Both the position numbers and the translations under genes were made by a program. The notes beneath the pieces were generated by a model. It saw nothing but the letters and a program-made list of their open reading frames with translations, had not been told where the DNA came from and did no database searches. Positions 11,935 through 20,881 of a DNA stretch of 32,957 nucleotides are shown piece after piece. The stretch is taken from contig JASHPW010000021.1 of NCBI GenBank assembly GCA_030037895.1, forward strand, positions 1 to 32,957. Direction: 5' to 3'. Position 1 is the first letter of the stretch. Each line of letters starts with the position of its first letter. Source of the DNA: Xanthobacteraceae bacterium. Lineage in GTDB: Bacteria; Pseudomonadota; Alphaproteobacteria; Rhizobiales; Xanthobacteraceae.

Positions 11935-13968
11935 ATGTTCGGGCGAGCAAGCGGGGTGGCCGCTCGCCACATCAGGGCGGACGAGTGGCGCGCCGGCGGA
12001 TCATACCGTGCATTGGTCCCTCGCGCCGGTCATCGTGCGTCAGTCCCCGCGCGCGCCAGTGATTGTCCGGAAGTTGACTGCGTCCGTCATCTGCTTCCCC
12101 GCCGCGTCATCGCCGCGGCGGAAAATCGGGCGCGGTCGATCGGCCTTGGCGCCGACCGCGTGCTCGTTTGCGCGGATGCCCTGACCGAGGAAGCCTACCT
12201 CGCTGCGCTGGCGGCATCTCTCGGCACCTCGTACGAGCCGCTCGACTGCGTCGCGCGGGCCGACTGCCCGCTCGATGACAATCAGCTGATCCAGGCAGCG
12301 GCCGCTGGATTGCTGCCCCTGCGCCGAGGGAGCGAAATCATCTGGGTGATCGCTCCCCGTTGCCTCACCGCCCGCCGCCTTGCCAATCCGCGCCGATCGC
12401 GGCCCGGATGGCTGCGGTCATTCCGCCTCACCTCTTCCGCACGGCTTTGGCGTTTCGTGGCATTCCATACGCAGGCCGCGCTCGGGCGGCGTGCCGCCGA
12501 CGAGTTGCGGCTGAGCCGGCCGCTGCTGTCCAATGCGCCGCGGCCGCGAGGTTGGGGCGGTATCGCAACGGCGGCGCTGGCGATGCTCGCCGTCGCCATT
12601 CTTGCATTTGCTCCCGCCGCGACCATCAAAGCGTGCGGTACGTTGTCGTGCGCGGTCTTCCTGGCCGCGGCCGCGCTGCGCCTGTCGAGCGTTTTTTACA
12701 CCGGACATGTGCCGAGACGGTCGGCGCGAATCGACGACGACAAGCTCCCGATCTACACCATTATCTGCGCCCTTTATCGCGAGGCCGGCGTGGTCGGCGA
12801 CCTCATCGCCGCGATCCGCGCGCTCGATTATCCGCCTGAGAAACTGGACGTGAAATTGGTCCTGGAAGCCGACGACCGCGACACCAGGCGCGCCGTTCTG
12901 CGCTTCGACCTCGGCCCGCCATTTGAAATCGTCACGGTGCCGCCGATCGGACCGCGCACCAAACCCAAGGCGCTCAACGTCGCGCTGGCATTGGCGCGCG
13001 GTTCGTTCGTCGTCGTCTATGATGCCGAGGATGTGCCGGAACCCGATCAGCTTCGGCGTGCCGTCGCCGCGTTCCGCGCGGGCGACGATCGACTTGCCTG
13101 CCTGCAGGCAAGCCTGACCATCGACAATACCGCCGATAACTGGCTCGCGCGCATGTTCACGGCCAATTATGCCGGCCAGTTCGACGTCCTTCTGCCCTGG
13201 CTTGCGGCCTTGCGGCTGCCGTTTCCGCTCGGCGGGTCGTCAAATCATTTCCGCACTTCGGTGCTGCGCCGGGCGGGCGGCTGGGATTCCTACAACGTCA
13301 CCGAGGACGCGGATCTCGGCATTCGCCTCCACCGCCTCGGTTATCGGTCGGCGGCCTTGTCGTCGGCGACCTATGAGGAGGCGCCGGCGCGGTTCCTGCC
13401 GTGGCTCAGGCAACGCACGCGCTGGTACAAGGGCTGGATGCAGACGTGGCTAGTGCATATGCGCCGCCCGCGCCTTCTGCTGCGCGAACTCACCCCGGCC
13501 GGCGCGGCCGCCCTTCAGCTCGTCCTCGCCGGCAATGTGCTGGCGGCCCTGATCCATCCGGTTTTCATGGCCGCGCTTTTCTATTCGTTGCTTGCGCAAT
13601 CGCCGCCGCAGGCCGTGCGTGCCATGGGCGACGCCGCGCCGATGTTCGTCGCGGCGTTTTTCTGCGGCTATGTCTCTACGATCGCGCTCGATCTGATCGG
13701 GCTGCAGCGGCGCGGCCTTCTGGCCCACGCCTGGGTCCTCGTGCTCACTCCCGTGCATTGGTTCCTGCTCTCGCTCGCTGCGTGGCGCGCGCTGTTCCAG
13801 CTTCTCTATGATCCGCAGTGCTGGGAAAAGACCGAGCATGGGCTGGCGCGGACATCGCGCCGGTCCGAATTGGGTCGTTCGAGCCGCGAGCGCGCCGAGC
13901 CGCGACGACAGACCGCGCGCGCCGTGGTTGGGGAGGATGAGCGCCGGCTTCCGCGGCTTCAGAGATAG
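11935..13968 (+). CDS. Membrane-bound family 2 glycosyltransferase
   Basis: About 677 residues from the chosen start; the frame is open 120 codons further upstream across the rpsT promoter, which is unlikely to be coding. ATG 11935 has GGGGGA 8 nt before it. A soluble N-terminal region of about 190 residues is followed by two TM segments. The GT2 catalytic domain starts at [15 protein letters not shown] (residue 273), with DAEDVPE (363-369), TEDADLG (about 456) and QRTRW (493-497), the QxxRW motif of processive GT2 enzymes. At least three C-terminal TM helices follow. It probably polymerises or transfers a sugar at the inner membrane; substrate unknown. The end overlaps the convergent SCO gene by 10 bp. 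Confidence 0.85.
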   Translation: MFGRASGVAARHIRADEWRAGGSYRALVPRAGHRASVPARASDCPEVDCVRHLLPRRVIAAAENRARSIGLGADRVLVCADALTEEAYLAALAASLGTSYEPLDCVARADCPLDDNQLIQAAAAGLLPLRRGSEIIWVIAPRCLTARRLANPRRSRPGWLRSFRLTSSARLWRFVAFHTQAALGRRAADELRLSRPLLSNAPRPRGWGGIATAALAMLAVAILAFAPAATIKACGTLSCAVFLAAAALRLSSVFYTGHVPRRSARIDDDKLPIYTIICALYREAGVVGDLIAAIRALDYPPEKLDVKLVLEADDRDTRRAVLRFDLGPPFEIVTVPPIGPRTKPKALNVALALARGSFVVVYDAEDVPEPDQLRRAVAAFRAGDDRLACLQASLTIDNTADNWLARMFTANYAGQFDVLLPWLAALRLPFPLGGSSNHFRTSVLRRAGGWDSYNVTEDADLGIRLHRLGYRSAALSSATYEEAPARFLPWLRQRTRWYKGWMQTWLVHMRRPRLLLRELTPAGAAALQLVLAGNVLAALIHPVFMAALFYSLLAQSPPQAVRAMGDAAPMFVAAFFCGYVSTIALDLIGLQRRGLLAHAWVLVLTPVHWFLLSLAAWRALFQLLYDPQCWEKTEHGLARTSRRSELGRSSRERAEPRRQTARAVVGEDERRLPRLQR

Positions 13969-14564
13969 CGGCGCAGGTCTTCGGCCGCCGCCTCGGGAGT
14001 CCGCTTGAGATTGAACGGCGCGACGAAACGGCCGTTCTTGTCCATGAGGTAGACGATGGCGGTGTGGTCCATCGTGTAGTCGCCGTTTCCAAGCGGCACT
14101 TTCTTGGCGTAGACCCGATAAGCCTTGATGGCGGCGTCGACCGCGGCCTGATCGCCGGTGAGCCCGCGCAGGTGCGGGTCGAAATTCGACAGGTAATCCT
14201 TGAGCTTGGCCGGCGTATCGCGTTCCGGATCGACGGTGATGAACAGCGCGCCGGTGCGGTCGGCGTCCTTGCCGAGCTGATGCAGCACCTGAGAAATGTC
14301 GAACAGCGTCGTCGGGCATACATCGGGGCAGTGCGTGAAACCGAAAAAGACCAGGAACGGACGGCCCTTCATGTCCGCGTCGCTGACCGGCTTGCCGTTC
14401 TGGTCCTCGAGATGAAACGGGCCGCCGATAGCGGCGGCGGCGGGCCCGATCGGCGACACCGATCGTCCGGTCAGGATGAAGATGACGCCGAAGACCAGCA
14501 CCAGCCCGCAGAGGAAGGCGGCGAGCGGCGCGACCCGGGGGAATCCTCCTTTTCGTCCGTCCAA
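13959..14564 (-). CDS. SCO1/SenC family copper chaperone
   Basis: A thioredoxin-fold protein of about 201 residues with one N-terminal TM anchor (about 9-31) and a periplasmic domain. The copper-binding CPDVC (C79, C83) and the distant His in YTMDHTA (H167) are all present, so copper binding is expected. The family helps load the CuA centre of cytochrome c oxidase. No ATG starts this frame; TTG at 14564 is chosen because GGAGAAAA lies just before it and it clears the upstream small gene. A TTG at 14597 is the alternative. Confidence 0.87.
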   Translation of the reverse strand: MDGRKGGFPRVAPLAAFLCGLVLVFGVIFILTGRSVSPIGPAAAAIGGPFHLEDQNGKPVSDADMKGRPFLVFFGFTHCPDVCPTTLFDISQVLHQLGKDADRTGALFITVDPERDTPAKLKDYLSNFDPHLRGLTGDQAAVDAAIKAYRVYAKKVPLGNGDYTMDHTAIVYLMDKNGRFVAPFNLKRTPEAAAEDLRRYL

Positions 14565-14577
14565 AAGCTTTTCTCCG

Positions 14578-14739
14578 TCAGCCGAAGCACGCGGCAAATC
14601 CGGTGCGGATGATCTCGAAGAACACCGTCGCGCCGTAATGCGCCCAAAGCAGGATCGTGCCGGCGAGCGCGACTATAAACGCTCCACCGGCCACGAGCAG
14701 CGGCCGCGACATCAAGCGTGGTGCGACAGTCTCGCGCAT
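14578..14739 (-). CDS. Small single-pass membrane protein upstream of SCO1
   Basis: A 53-residue protein with one clear TM helix (roughly residues 12-35: LLVAGGAFIVALAGTILLW) and a short tail ending GFAACFG. The ATG at 14739 has GAGAG about 8 nt upstream; an inner ATG at 14712 is possible. The stop lies 13 bp before the SCO1 start on the same strand, so co-transcription and translational coupling are likely. I do not recognise a named family. The pairing suggests a role near copper delivery or oxidase assembly, which is inference only. Confidence 0.6.
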   Translation of the reverse strand: MRETVAPRLMSRPLLVAGGAFIVALAGTILLWAHYGATVFFEIIRTGFAACFG

Positions 14740-14818
14740 CGGCGGTCTCTCGGCCCCCCGTAAATAGGCCGAGATGCCGCCCGCCACAACCGCGCGGAGC
14801 CTGCCTCGACGCGCCGGC

Positions 14819-15253
14819 CTAGCGACAGACGTTATAAAGCGCCGCGAGCGCGCGGCCGCGCAGCGCGATGATGCGGGGTGTCAAGCCGCCGTGCCGTTCG
14901 ATCCAGCGTCGAATTTGCGGCGGGTAAATGCGCATCACCAGCCGCGTGCCCGACCGCGTCGGCACCAGCGAGCGCCTGACATCGTCATAGTAGGACGCCG
15001 CATGGAACCCGAGGACGGCGCGCCGGGTCACGCAGACATGATCGCGCGGAATGAGCGCGGTGAACAGCGTGCACGCCGAAAGGCATGGGCCGTCGATGAC
15101 CAGGCGCTCGCCGGCATCCCGCATCTGGGCGTATTTGCGAATGTATGAGGAGATTTCGCCCCCCGGGTCGTTGGCGATACGCACCTCCGCGGATGCCGCA
15201 GAGATAACGAGAGCCGACGCCAACGCGCCGGCCACGGCGGCCTGCCATCTCAT
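14819..15253 (-). CDS. Periplasmic ClpP-like (COG3904-type) protein
   Basis: A 144-residue protein with a signal peptide (cleavage near residue 22, after ALVISAASA). The mature part carries GPCLSACTLF (S59 between two Cys) and LGFHAA (H84). This spacing resembles the Ser and His of the COG3904 predicted periplasmic proteins with a ClpP/crotonase-like fold, and the two Cys may form a disulfide. ATG 15253 has GAAGGGA upstream; the frame stays open further but lacks a better start. Catalytic activity is not established. It stands alone and is divergent from the ThDP enzyme. Confidence 0.65.
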   Translation of the reverse strand: MRWQAAVAGALASALVISAASAEVRIANDPGGEISSYIRKYAQMRDAGERLVIDGPCLSACTLFTALIPRDHVCVTRRAVLGFHAASYYDDVRRSLVPTRSGTRLVMRIYPPQIRRWIERHGGLTPRIIALRGRALAALYNVCR

Positions 15254-15522
15254 GAATTGATCCCTTCCCCGTTCTGGCGTCCGCGACCATCCTTCGCCAT
15301 TGTGGCGAGAGTTCGGATACGTCGGAATTTTTCCGGTGCAATCGCGAAGCGGATTTTTGCAAACGGAACTTCGGGATTTGGCGGTTCGTGCGTCCAAGGT
15401 CAGCCGCGCACTGGTCTCGCGCCGGAATGCCGGCGCGGTGCGGCTTTGGCGCGCCGCAGTTCCGGCGAGCTGCGATGATGCTATACTGCGCAACGGCTGA
15501 GAAAAGGCAGATCGATCATCCC

Positions 15523-17268
15523 ATGGACACGTCAATTACGCCGAGAACCAATGCGCCCGAATTTTCCACCGCCTATTACCTGCTCGAAGGTCTGAGCGAA
15601 GTCGGCATCGAGTATCTGTTCTGCAATCTCGGCACCGATCACGCGCCGATCATCGAAGAGATGGCGCATCGCCGCAAGCGCGGCGAGGCGATGCCGCGCA
15701 TCGTGCGCTGCCCGCACGAGACCGTCGCCGCGCACATGGCCGGCGGCTACGCGCTGGTCACCGGGCGCGGCCAAGGCGTGCTCGTGCATGTCGACGTCGG
15801 CACCGCCAACGCCGCCACCGCCATGCACAATCTCTTCCGCAGCCGCCTGCCGGTGCTGCTGATGGCCGGCAAGGCGCCCTATACGTCGCACAACGAGCTG
15901 ATCGGCACGCGCGATACCCACGTGCATTTCGTGCAAGAGCCGTTCGACCAAGCAAGCCTGGTGCGGCCCTATCTGAAATGGGAGTGGACGCTGCCTTCGG
16001 GCGTCGTCGTCAAGGAGGCGCTGCGGCGCGCTTATTCGATCATGCAGAGCGCGCCGTCCGGCCCGGTCTATCTGATGATGCAGCGCGAGACGCTGACGCA
16101 GCACTGGCGTGAGGATGAGATCCACCGCTACTCCGGCGACCGCTACGGCACGGCGGCCGAGGGTGGCGCCGATCCGCGACATGTCGCCGCGCTCGCCGAA
16201 CGGCTCATGGCGGCCGAATATCCGATCCTGATCACCGGCTATGGCGGACGCCACGCGCACACGGCGCAGATGATCGAGGAGGTCGCGCAATTCGCCGGCA
16301 TCGCCGTGTTCGAAGCGCATCCGAGCAGCAATGTCTCGCACGCGGGCCCCTGTTTCGCCGGCTTTTCGCCCGGCAAAGCAATTGCCGAAGCCGACGTCGG
16401 CATGCTCGTCGATGTCGATGTGCCGTGGTTTCCCGCCGACGTAGAGCCGAACGAGACGGCGTTCTGGGCCCACATCGATATCGACGTGCTCAAGGTCAAC
16501 TCGCCGATGTGGACCTTTCCCGGCCATCTGCGCCTGCGCGGCGACAGCGGCCGCATTCTCGATCAATTGCTGACGGAGCTGAAGGCGAAGGCGACGCCGC
16601 GCTTCAAGGCGGCCGCGGCGGCGCGGCTCGATCGGCTCAAGGCCGCGCGCGAAACGCGCCTGGCGCGCGCCGCCCAGCTTGCGGCGGATCACGGCCGGCC
16701 CGGCGCCATCAACCCGCATTACCTGATGGCGGAACTCGGCAAGGTGCTCGACGACGAGGACATCGTCTTCAATGAAGCCGTGCGCAACGTGCCCGTCGTG
16801 CTGACGCAAATTCCGCGTCGCCTGCCCAATACCGTGGTGGACACCGGCGGCGCCGGGCTCGGCTGGTCGGGCGGCATGGCGCTCGGCGCCAAGCTTGCCG
16901 CGCCCGGCCGGCTCATCGTGCAGGTGGTCGGGGACGGCAGCTTCTATTTCGGCGCTCCGTGCGCGGTCTTTGCGGTCTCACGGCAATACAAGCTGCCGAT
17001 TTTTTCCGTCGTGCTCGACAATTCCGGCTGGCTCGCCGTGAAGCAATCGACGCTGCGGGTTTTCCCGCACGGCGAAGCGAGCGCCGCCAACGAGTTCGAG
17101 GCGGAGCTTGCGCCCAAGGTCGAGTTCGCCAGGGTCGGCGAAGCGTTCGGGGCCCATGCGGAGACGGTCAGCGATCCGGCCGACGTTCCGGCGGCGATCG
17201 CGCGCTGCGCCAAAGAGGTCCGCGGCGGCCGCGCGGCGCTCCTGCACGCGCGCGTCACGCGGCTGTAA
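15523..17268 (+). CDS. Thiamine-diphosphate-dependent enzyme, acetolactate-synthase-like
   Basis: A 581-residue protein with the three-domain ThDP decarboxylase/synthase fold. The N-terminal Pyr domain holds the activating Glu in CPHETVAAHMAGG (E66). The C-terminal PP domain holds GDGSFYF (G470-D471-G472) and DNSGW (N500), the GDG-to-N spacing of the ThDP/Mg site. It lacks close resemblance to IlvB and belongs to the broad group of thiamine pyrophosphate-requiring proteins of unknown substrate. ATG 15523 is preferred; the ribosome site is weak, and an in-frame ATG near 15478 is possible. It converges on a monocarboxylate transporter, hinting at a 2-oxo acid substrate. Confidence 0.82.
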   Translation: MDTSITPRTNAPEFSTAYYLLEGLSEVGIEYLFCNLGTDHAPIIEEMAHRRKRGEAMPRIVRCPHETVAAHMAGGYALVTGRGQGVLVHVDVGTANAATAMHNLFRSRLPVLLMAGKAPYTSHNELIGTRDTHVHFVQEPFDQASLVRPYLKWEWTLPSGVVVKEALRRAYSIMQSAPSGPVYLMMQRETLTQHWREDEIHRYSGDRYGTAAEGGADPRHVAALAERLMAAEYPILITGYGGRHAHTAQMIEEVAQFAGIAVFEAHPSSNVSHAGPCFAGFSPGKAIAEADVGMLVDVDVPWFPADVEPNETAFWAHIDIDVLKVNSPMWTFPGHLRLRGDSGRILDQLLTELKAKATPRFKAAAAARLDRLKAARETRLARAAQLAADHGRPGAINPHYLMAELGKVLDDEDIVFNEAVRNVPVVLTQIPRRLPNTVVDTGGAGLGWSGGMALGAKLAAPGRLIVQVVGDGSFYFGAPCAVFAVSRQYKLPIFSVVLDNSGWLAVKQSTLRVFPHGEASAANEFEAELAPKVEFARVGEAFGAHAETVSDPADVPAAIARCAKEVRGGRAALLHARVTRL

Positions 17269-17293
17269 GCGGCCGCAAATCCGGCGCGCTCAG

Positions 17294-18841
17294 CTAAGCG
17301 AGATAGTCCGCCGCGACGGTCGCGTCGGCCGGCGCTCTTTCGCCGCGCATGGCGTCGAATATCGGCGTGAGCACCACGGTCACGATCAGATTGAGGATGA
17401 CCGTATACAGCGCGGTATAGCCGGGGAACGTGTGGCCGGCGATGGCAAGCGGGTAGTTCGGCGACAAGTGCGCGGCGACGAACATCCAAGAGCCGGCGAC
17501 GGTCCCCACCAGCCAGCCGACCAGCAGCGCCCAATCGTTGAACCAGCGGGTATAGACGCCGAGCATGACCGAGGGCACCGTCTGGATGATCAGAATGCCG
17601 CCGAGCAATTGCAGATAGATGGCGTATTGCGTCGGTACGAAAATGATGAAAAGGAGCGCGCCCAGCTTGACGATGAGCGAAACCCATTTCGCCATCTGCG
17701 CTTCTTCCTTGTCGGTCGGATTGCTGTTGATGAACTCGCGGTGGATGTTGCGCGTATAGAGATTGGCGGCGGCGATCGACATGATCGCGGCCGGCACCAA
17801 TGCGCCGATGCCGATTGCCGCGAACGCGATGCCGACGAACCATGACGGGAAGCTGTGCAGGAACAGTGCTGGCACCGCGAAGTTGTTTTTGAACTGTTTG
17901 AAGCCGGCGGCATATTCCGGAAGATGCTCGACGCCGCTGGCGATGGCGAAAAAGCCCATCAACGCCAACAGGCCGAGCATGAAGGTATAGCCCGGCAGCA
18001 TCGCCGCGTTGCGGCGCACGGCGCGCCCGCTGCTGGCGGCGAGAATGCCGGTGATGGAATGCGGATAGAGGAACAGGGCGAATGCCGACCCCAGCACCAG
18101 CGTGGCGTAGACGCTGTAGGCGCCGGTGGTGTGCGGGCCGGGCACGGCCAGCAACAGCTTGGCCGGCGGCACTTTCGCAAAGATATTGCCGAAGCCGCCC
18201 ATCTGGATCGGAATGGCGATCACGGCGACGAAGGCCGTGGCGTAGATCAGCAGATCCTTGACGATCGCGATCGAGGCGGGCGCGCGCAGGCCGCTCGAAT
18301 AGGTGAAGGCCGCCAGAATGATGAAGGCGATGATCAGCGGCAGATCGCCGGTATAGCCGGCGCCGGAAATGCCGAGGCCGGCGATGACGACCTGAAGGCC
18401 GACCAGTTGCAGGGCGATATACGGCATGGTGGCGACGATGCCGGTGACCGCCACGGCCAGCGCCAGCCAGCGATTGCCGAAACGGCCGCGGACGAAATCG
18501 CCGGCGGTGATGTAACGATGCTTGTGGCAAACTCGCCATAGCCGCGGAAACGGCAGGAACAGGATCGGATAGATCAGGATCGCGTAGGGCACGGCGAAGA
18601 AAGCGATCGCGCCGGCGCCGAAGGCGAGCGCCGGGACGGCGACGAACGTGTAAGCGGTATAGATGTCGCCGCCGATCAGGAACCAGGTGATCAGCGTGCC
18701 GAAGCGCCGGCCGCCAAGACCCCATTCGTGCAGCAGGTCGAGATCGCCCTTGCGCCACTGGGCGGCGGCAAAGCCGAGCCAGGTGATGAAGGCGAACAAC
18801 AGCACGAAGATGATGAAAGCGGTCCAGTTCACCTCAGCCAC
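17294..18841 (-). CDS. mctP: Sodium:solute symporter, MctP-like monocarboxylate transporter
   Basis: A 515-residue protein with about 13 hydrophobic helices in the pattern of the SSS family. The N-terminal HEWGLGGRRFGTLITWFLIGGDIYTAYTF region is the expected first-helix signature (abridged here). Close relatives include MctP of rhizobia, which imports lactate, pyruvate and alanine. The start is GTG at 18841 with AGGAAG 7 nt upstream. The DUF3311 gene immediately upstream is the usual small partner of this transporter class. Substrate is inferred from family only. Confidence 0.85.
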   Translation of the reverse strand: MAEVNWTAFIIFVLLFAFITWLGFAAAQWRKGDLDLLHEWGLGGRRFGTLITWFLIGGDIYTAYTFVAVPALAFGAGAIAFFAVPYAILIYPILFLPFPRLWRVCHKHRYITAGDFVRGRFGNRWLALAVAVTGIVATMPYIALQLVGLQVVIAGLGISGAGYTGDLPLIIAFIILAAFTYSSGLRAPASIAIVKDLLIYATAFVAVIAIPIQMGGFGNIFAKVPPAKLLLAVPGPHTTGAYSVYATLVLGSAFALFLYPHSITGILAASSGRAVRRNAAMLPGYTFMLGLLALMGFFAIASGVEHLPEYAAGFKQFKNNFAVPALFLHSFPSWFVGIAFAAIGIGALVPAAIMSIAAANLYTRNIHREFINSNPTDKEEAQMAKWVSLIVKLGALLFIIFVPTQYAIYLQLLGGILIIQTVPSVMLGVYTRWFNDWALLVGWLVGTVAGSWMFVAAHLSPNYPLAIAGHTFPGYTALYTVILNLIVTVVLTPIFDAMRGERAPADATVAADYLA

Positions 18842-18908
18842 GGCATCTTCCTCGTTTTTTCCTTGCCAGCCTCACAATGACGCACGCGCATGTCGTTGAC
18901 CGGCGTGG

Positions 18909-19115
18909 TCAGTCTTCGGTCAGGAAGTAGACGATCGCGATCAGGATCGCGCTGATGATGACCCAGAGCATCTGGTACCAATAAAAGAACGGAACGCCGA
19001 TCCACGAGGGTTCGACCTTGTTGTAGTAAGCCGGCCAGAGCAAAAACACGAATTGCACGAGCAGCAGCAGATACCACCAGCTCCAGCCCGATCGTCGGCC
19101 GCTTTGCTCATTCAT
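18909..19115 (-). CDS. DUF3311 small membrane protein, symporter partner
   Basis: A 68-residue protein with two TM helices (about 13-29 and 47-66) and the WPAYYNKVEPSWIGVPFFYW core typical of DUF3311. It begins with ATG at 19115 after a strong GGGAGAG site and lies 67 bp before the MctP-like gene on the same strand. DUF3311 proteins regularly precede SSS monocarboxylate transporters and are thought to be accessory subunits. Confidence 0.88.
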   Translation of the reverse strand: MNEQSGRRSGWSWWYLLLLVQFVFLLWPAYYNKVEPSWIGVPFFYWYQMLWVIISAILIAIVYFLTED

Positions 19116-19153
19116 GGTCTCTCCCCCGAAGTCCTAGCCGGTCCTTGCGATGT

Positions 19154-19228
19154 TGGAGCGGGCGAAGGGAATCGAACCCTCGACACTCAGCTTGGGAAGC
19201 TGATGTTCTACCACTGAACTACGCCCGC
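19154..19228 (-). tRNA. tRNA-Gly (anticodon CCC)
   Basis: The minus strand folds as a full cloverleaf: acceptor GCGGGCG/CGCCCGC, D arm GTTC-AGTGGTA-GAAC, anticodon stem TCAGC/GCTGA around loop TTCCCAA, and T arm GAGGG-TTCGATT-CCCTT (one G-T pair). The discriminator is T and CCA is encoded (19156-19154). The anticodon CCC reads GGG. The tRNA lies 38 bp upstream of DUF3311 on the same strand. No integrase is nearby. Confidence 0.95.
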
Positions 19229-19244
19229 TAAGTCAATGACTTAG
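19228..19244. repeat. 17-bp perfect inverted repeat flanking tRNA-Gly
   Basis: CTAAGTCAATGACTTAG has 8-bp perfect arms around one central base and begins at the first base of tRNA-Gly, on its 5' side. It lies where the tRNA promoter or start point would be. It could be an operator, a processing hairpin or chance. Confidence 0.5.
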
Positions 19245-19487
19245 AGATTTTCGTGTTGGGCACTTTTTTGCCGGACTCTTACCAAACCGACACGTCTGGC
19301 GTTTTGTTTGCCAAGCCGTCGCGTAAGATAATCCGGTCGCGACTTTCGTGCAACGCACTGACGCCCCTTCGCCGACAGAGGGCATGTGCCCGTTCACTAT
19401 CGCTCGCGCCGACCCTGACGCCTTCGGCAATTCGCTCAGAGAAAAACTAAACAAAGATCCCGCCGTCTCTGTTGCACTTCGCGCATC

Positions 19488-19730
19488 ATGCCCGACGAAA
19501 AGGCCGACGCCGAAGACTTCCAGCGCATCCCATCGGCCAGAGCGATCGCACGGCTCATGACGGTCAGTAGAGACAGGCTCTCAAAATCGGAAACGGTCAC
19601 AGTCGCGGCGCTTGAGGCCGGCGTTCCCGCGATGAAAACGGCCGGTGATGATTGGCTCAAAATCTCAGGCCAAGCGGCGGAGAGGGAGGGACTCTTTCCG
19701 GAACCGGCCGCCAAGCAAAAAGCCCCGTAA
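19488..19730 (+). CDS. Hypothetical small protein
   Basis: An 80-residue frame in the gap between tRNA-Gly and the pstS-like gene. Codon third positions are mostly G or C, as in true genes of this genome. The product is hydrophilic, without TM helix or signal peptide, starting MPDEKADAEDFQRIPSAR. No ribosome site is clear and I recognise no family. It may be a real small gene or the remnant of one; the 250 bp before it hold nothing else convincing. Confidence 0.4.
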   Translation: MPDEKADAEDFQRIPSARAIARLMTVSRDRLSKSETVTVAALEAGVPAMKTAGDDWLKISGQAAEREGLFPEPAAKQKAP

Positions 19731-19753
19731 ATCGGCGATTTTCGTTCCCCGCG

Positions 19754-20881
19754 TCATGATGGTGGGCGATCCGCCGCTCTGGTCGGCTCCTGCGACTTGA
19801 TCAGATTGATCTGCTTCTCACTCAGCGCGCGGATGAAGTCCGGCAACGGGATGAAGCCGACGCTGTCGAGATATTTCGTGGCGTTGCCGCCCTGCAGCGA
19901 CACTGCCCACAGCAGAAAATGGCGTAGTGCGGCCGCGGTTTGTGGGTCAAATTGCCGCGTCTGGACCACGACATATTCGTAATTGATCAGCGGATACGAC
20001 TCATCCCCGGGCGCGAATACCAGGCTCAGTCGTTCGTCCGGCGGCGTACGCGGATCGAGCGATGACGCCGCCGCATTGATGGTATCCATTGTCGGCAGCA
20101 GAAAGTTTCCGCTCTGGTTCTCCAGCCTGGCGGTCCCAAGGCCGGCCTTGGCGATCGAGTCGCGGAAGCTGATGCCGACATAGGCGACCGAATAGGGCGT
20201 GTCCGCAGCCGCCTTCACCATGCCGTCGTTGCCGGTTGCGGTGCGTTCGCCCGCGACGCTCGGCCACGCGATGGTGGTGCCGTAGCCGATCCCGTCTTCC
20301 CAGGCCTGGGTCGAAAAATCGAGAAACTGTGTGAAGATGAACGTGTCGCCCGACGCGTCCGCGCGGCGGATCGGTACGATGGTCTGATGCGGCAACGCGA
20401 CGCCCGGGTTCAGCTTGGTGATCTGCGGCGCATCCCAGGCGGTGATCTTGCCGTTGTAGATTCCGGCGAGCGTCGGACCGTCGAGCTTCAATTCCGCACT
20501 ATTGAGGCCGGGGATATTGTAGTTCACCGTCTGCGCCGAGATGGCGACAGGGATGTTGGCGATGCCGGGATTCTGCTCGAACTGTTCGTCAGACATATAG
20601 GCGTCGGACGCGCCAATCTGCGCCTTGCCCGAAATCGCTGCGTCGATGCCCGCGCCGGAACCGGTCGCCGCCGCGGTCAGCACGATGCCGGGCGCCACCT
20701 TGGCGTAGTCCGGAATCCACCGCGTGAACAGCGGATAGAGCAGGGTCGACCCGGTCTCGTTGAGCGTGATGCTCGCCGCTTGCGCCGGCACCCCGGCCAG
20801 CATGCCAGTCCCGCATGCGATCAGCGTTGCCGCAAGCAGGCCCGGACGAAACCGACGGATACAATGGGAGAACATGCTCAT
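19754..20881 (-). CDS. pstS: PstS-like periplasmic phosphate-binding protein
   Basis: A 375-residue secreted protein: signal peptide about 1-36 (cleavage after AQA), then the PstS fold. Phosphate-contact motifs are recognisable: NETGSTLLYPLF (Thr/Ser of the first loop), GSGAGIDAAISGKAQIGASD and ADASGDTFIFTQFL. The length is close to PstS. Its ATG overlaps the stop of the upstream MFS gene in an ATGA (4 bp), so the two are translationally coupled. No pstC, pstA or pstB is in the window. An N-terminal Met two codons later is possible. It would bind phosphate or a phosphate-like oxyanion in the periplasm. Confidence 0.85.
   Translation of the reverse strand: MSMFSHCIRRFRPGLLAATLIACGTGMLAGVPAQAASITLNETGSTLLYPLFTRWIPDYAKVAPGIVLTAAATGSGAGIDAAISGKAQIGASDAYMSDEQFEQNPGIANIPVAISAQTVNYNIPGLNSAELKLDGPTLAGIYNGKITAWDAPQITKLNPGVALPHQTIVPIRRADASGDTFIFTQFLDFSTQAWEDGIGYGTTIAWPSVAGERTATGNDGMVKAAADTPYSVAYVGISFRDSIAKAGLGTARLENQSGNFLLPTMDTINAAASSLDPRTPPDERLSLVFAPGDESYPLINYEYVVVQTRQFDPQTAAALRHFLLWAVSLQGGNATKYLDSVGFIPLPDFIRALSEKQINLIKSQEPTRAADRPPS

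Noticed and set aside
19154-19228. tRNA-Gly as an integration site of a genomic island
   Set aside because: No integrase, no repeat of the tRNA 3' end and no mobile genes nearby.
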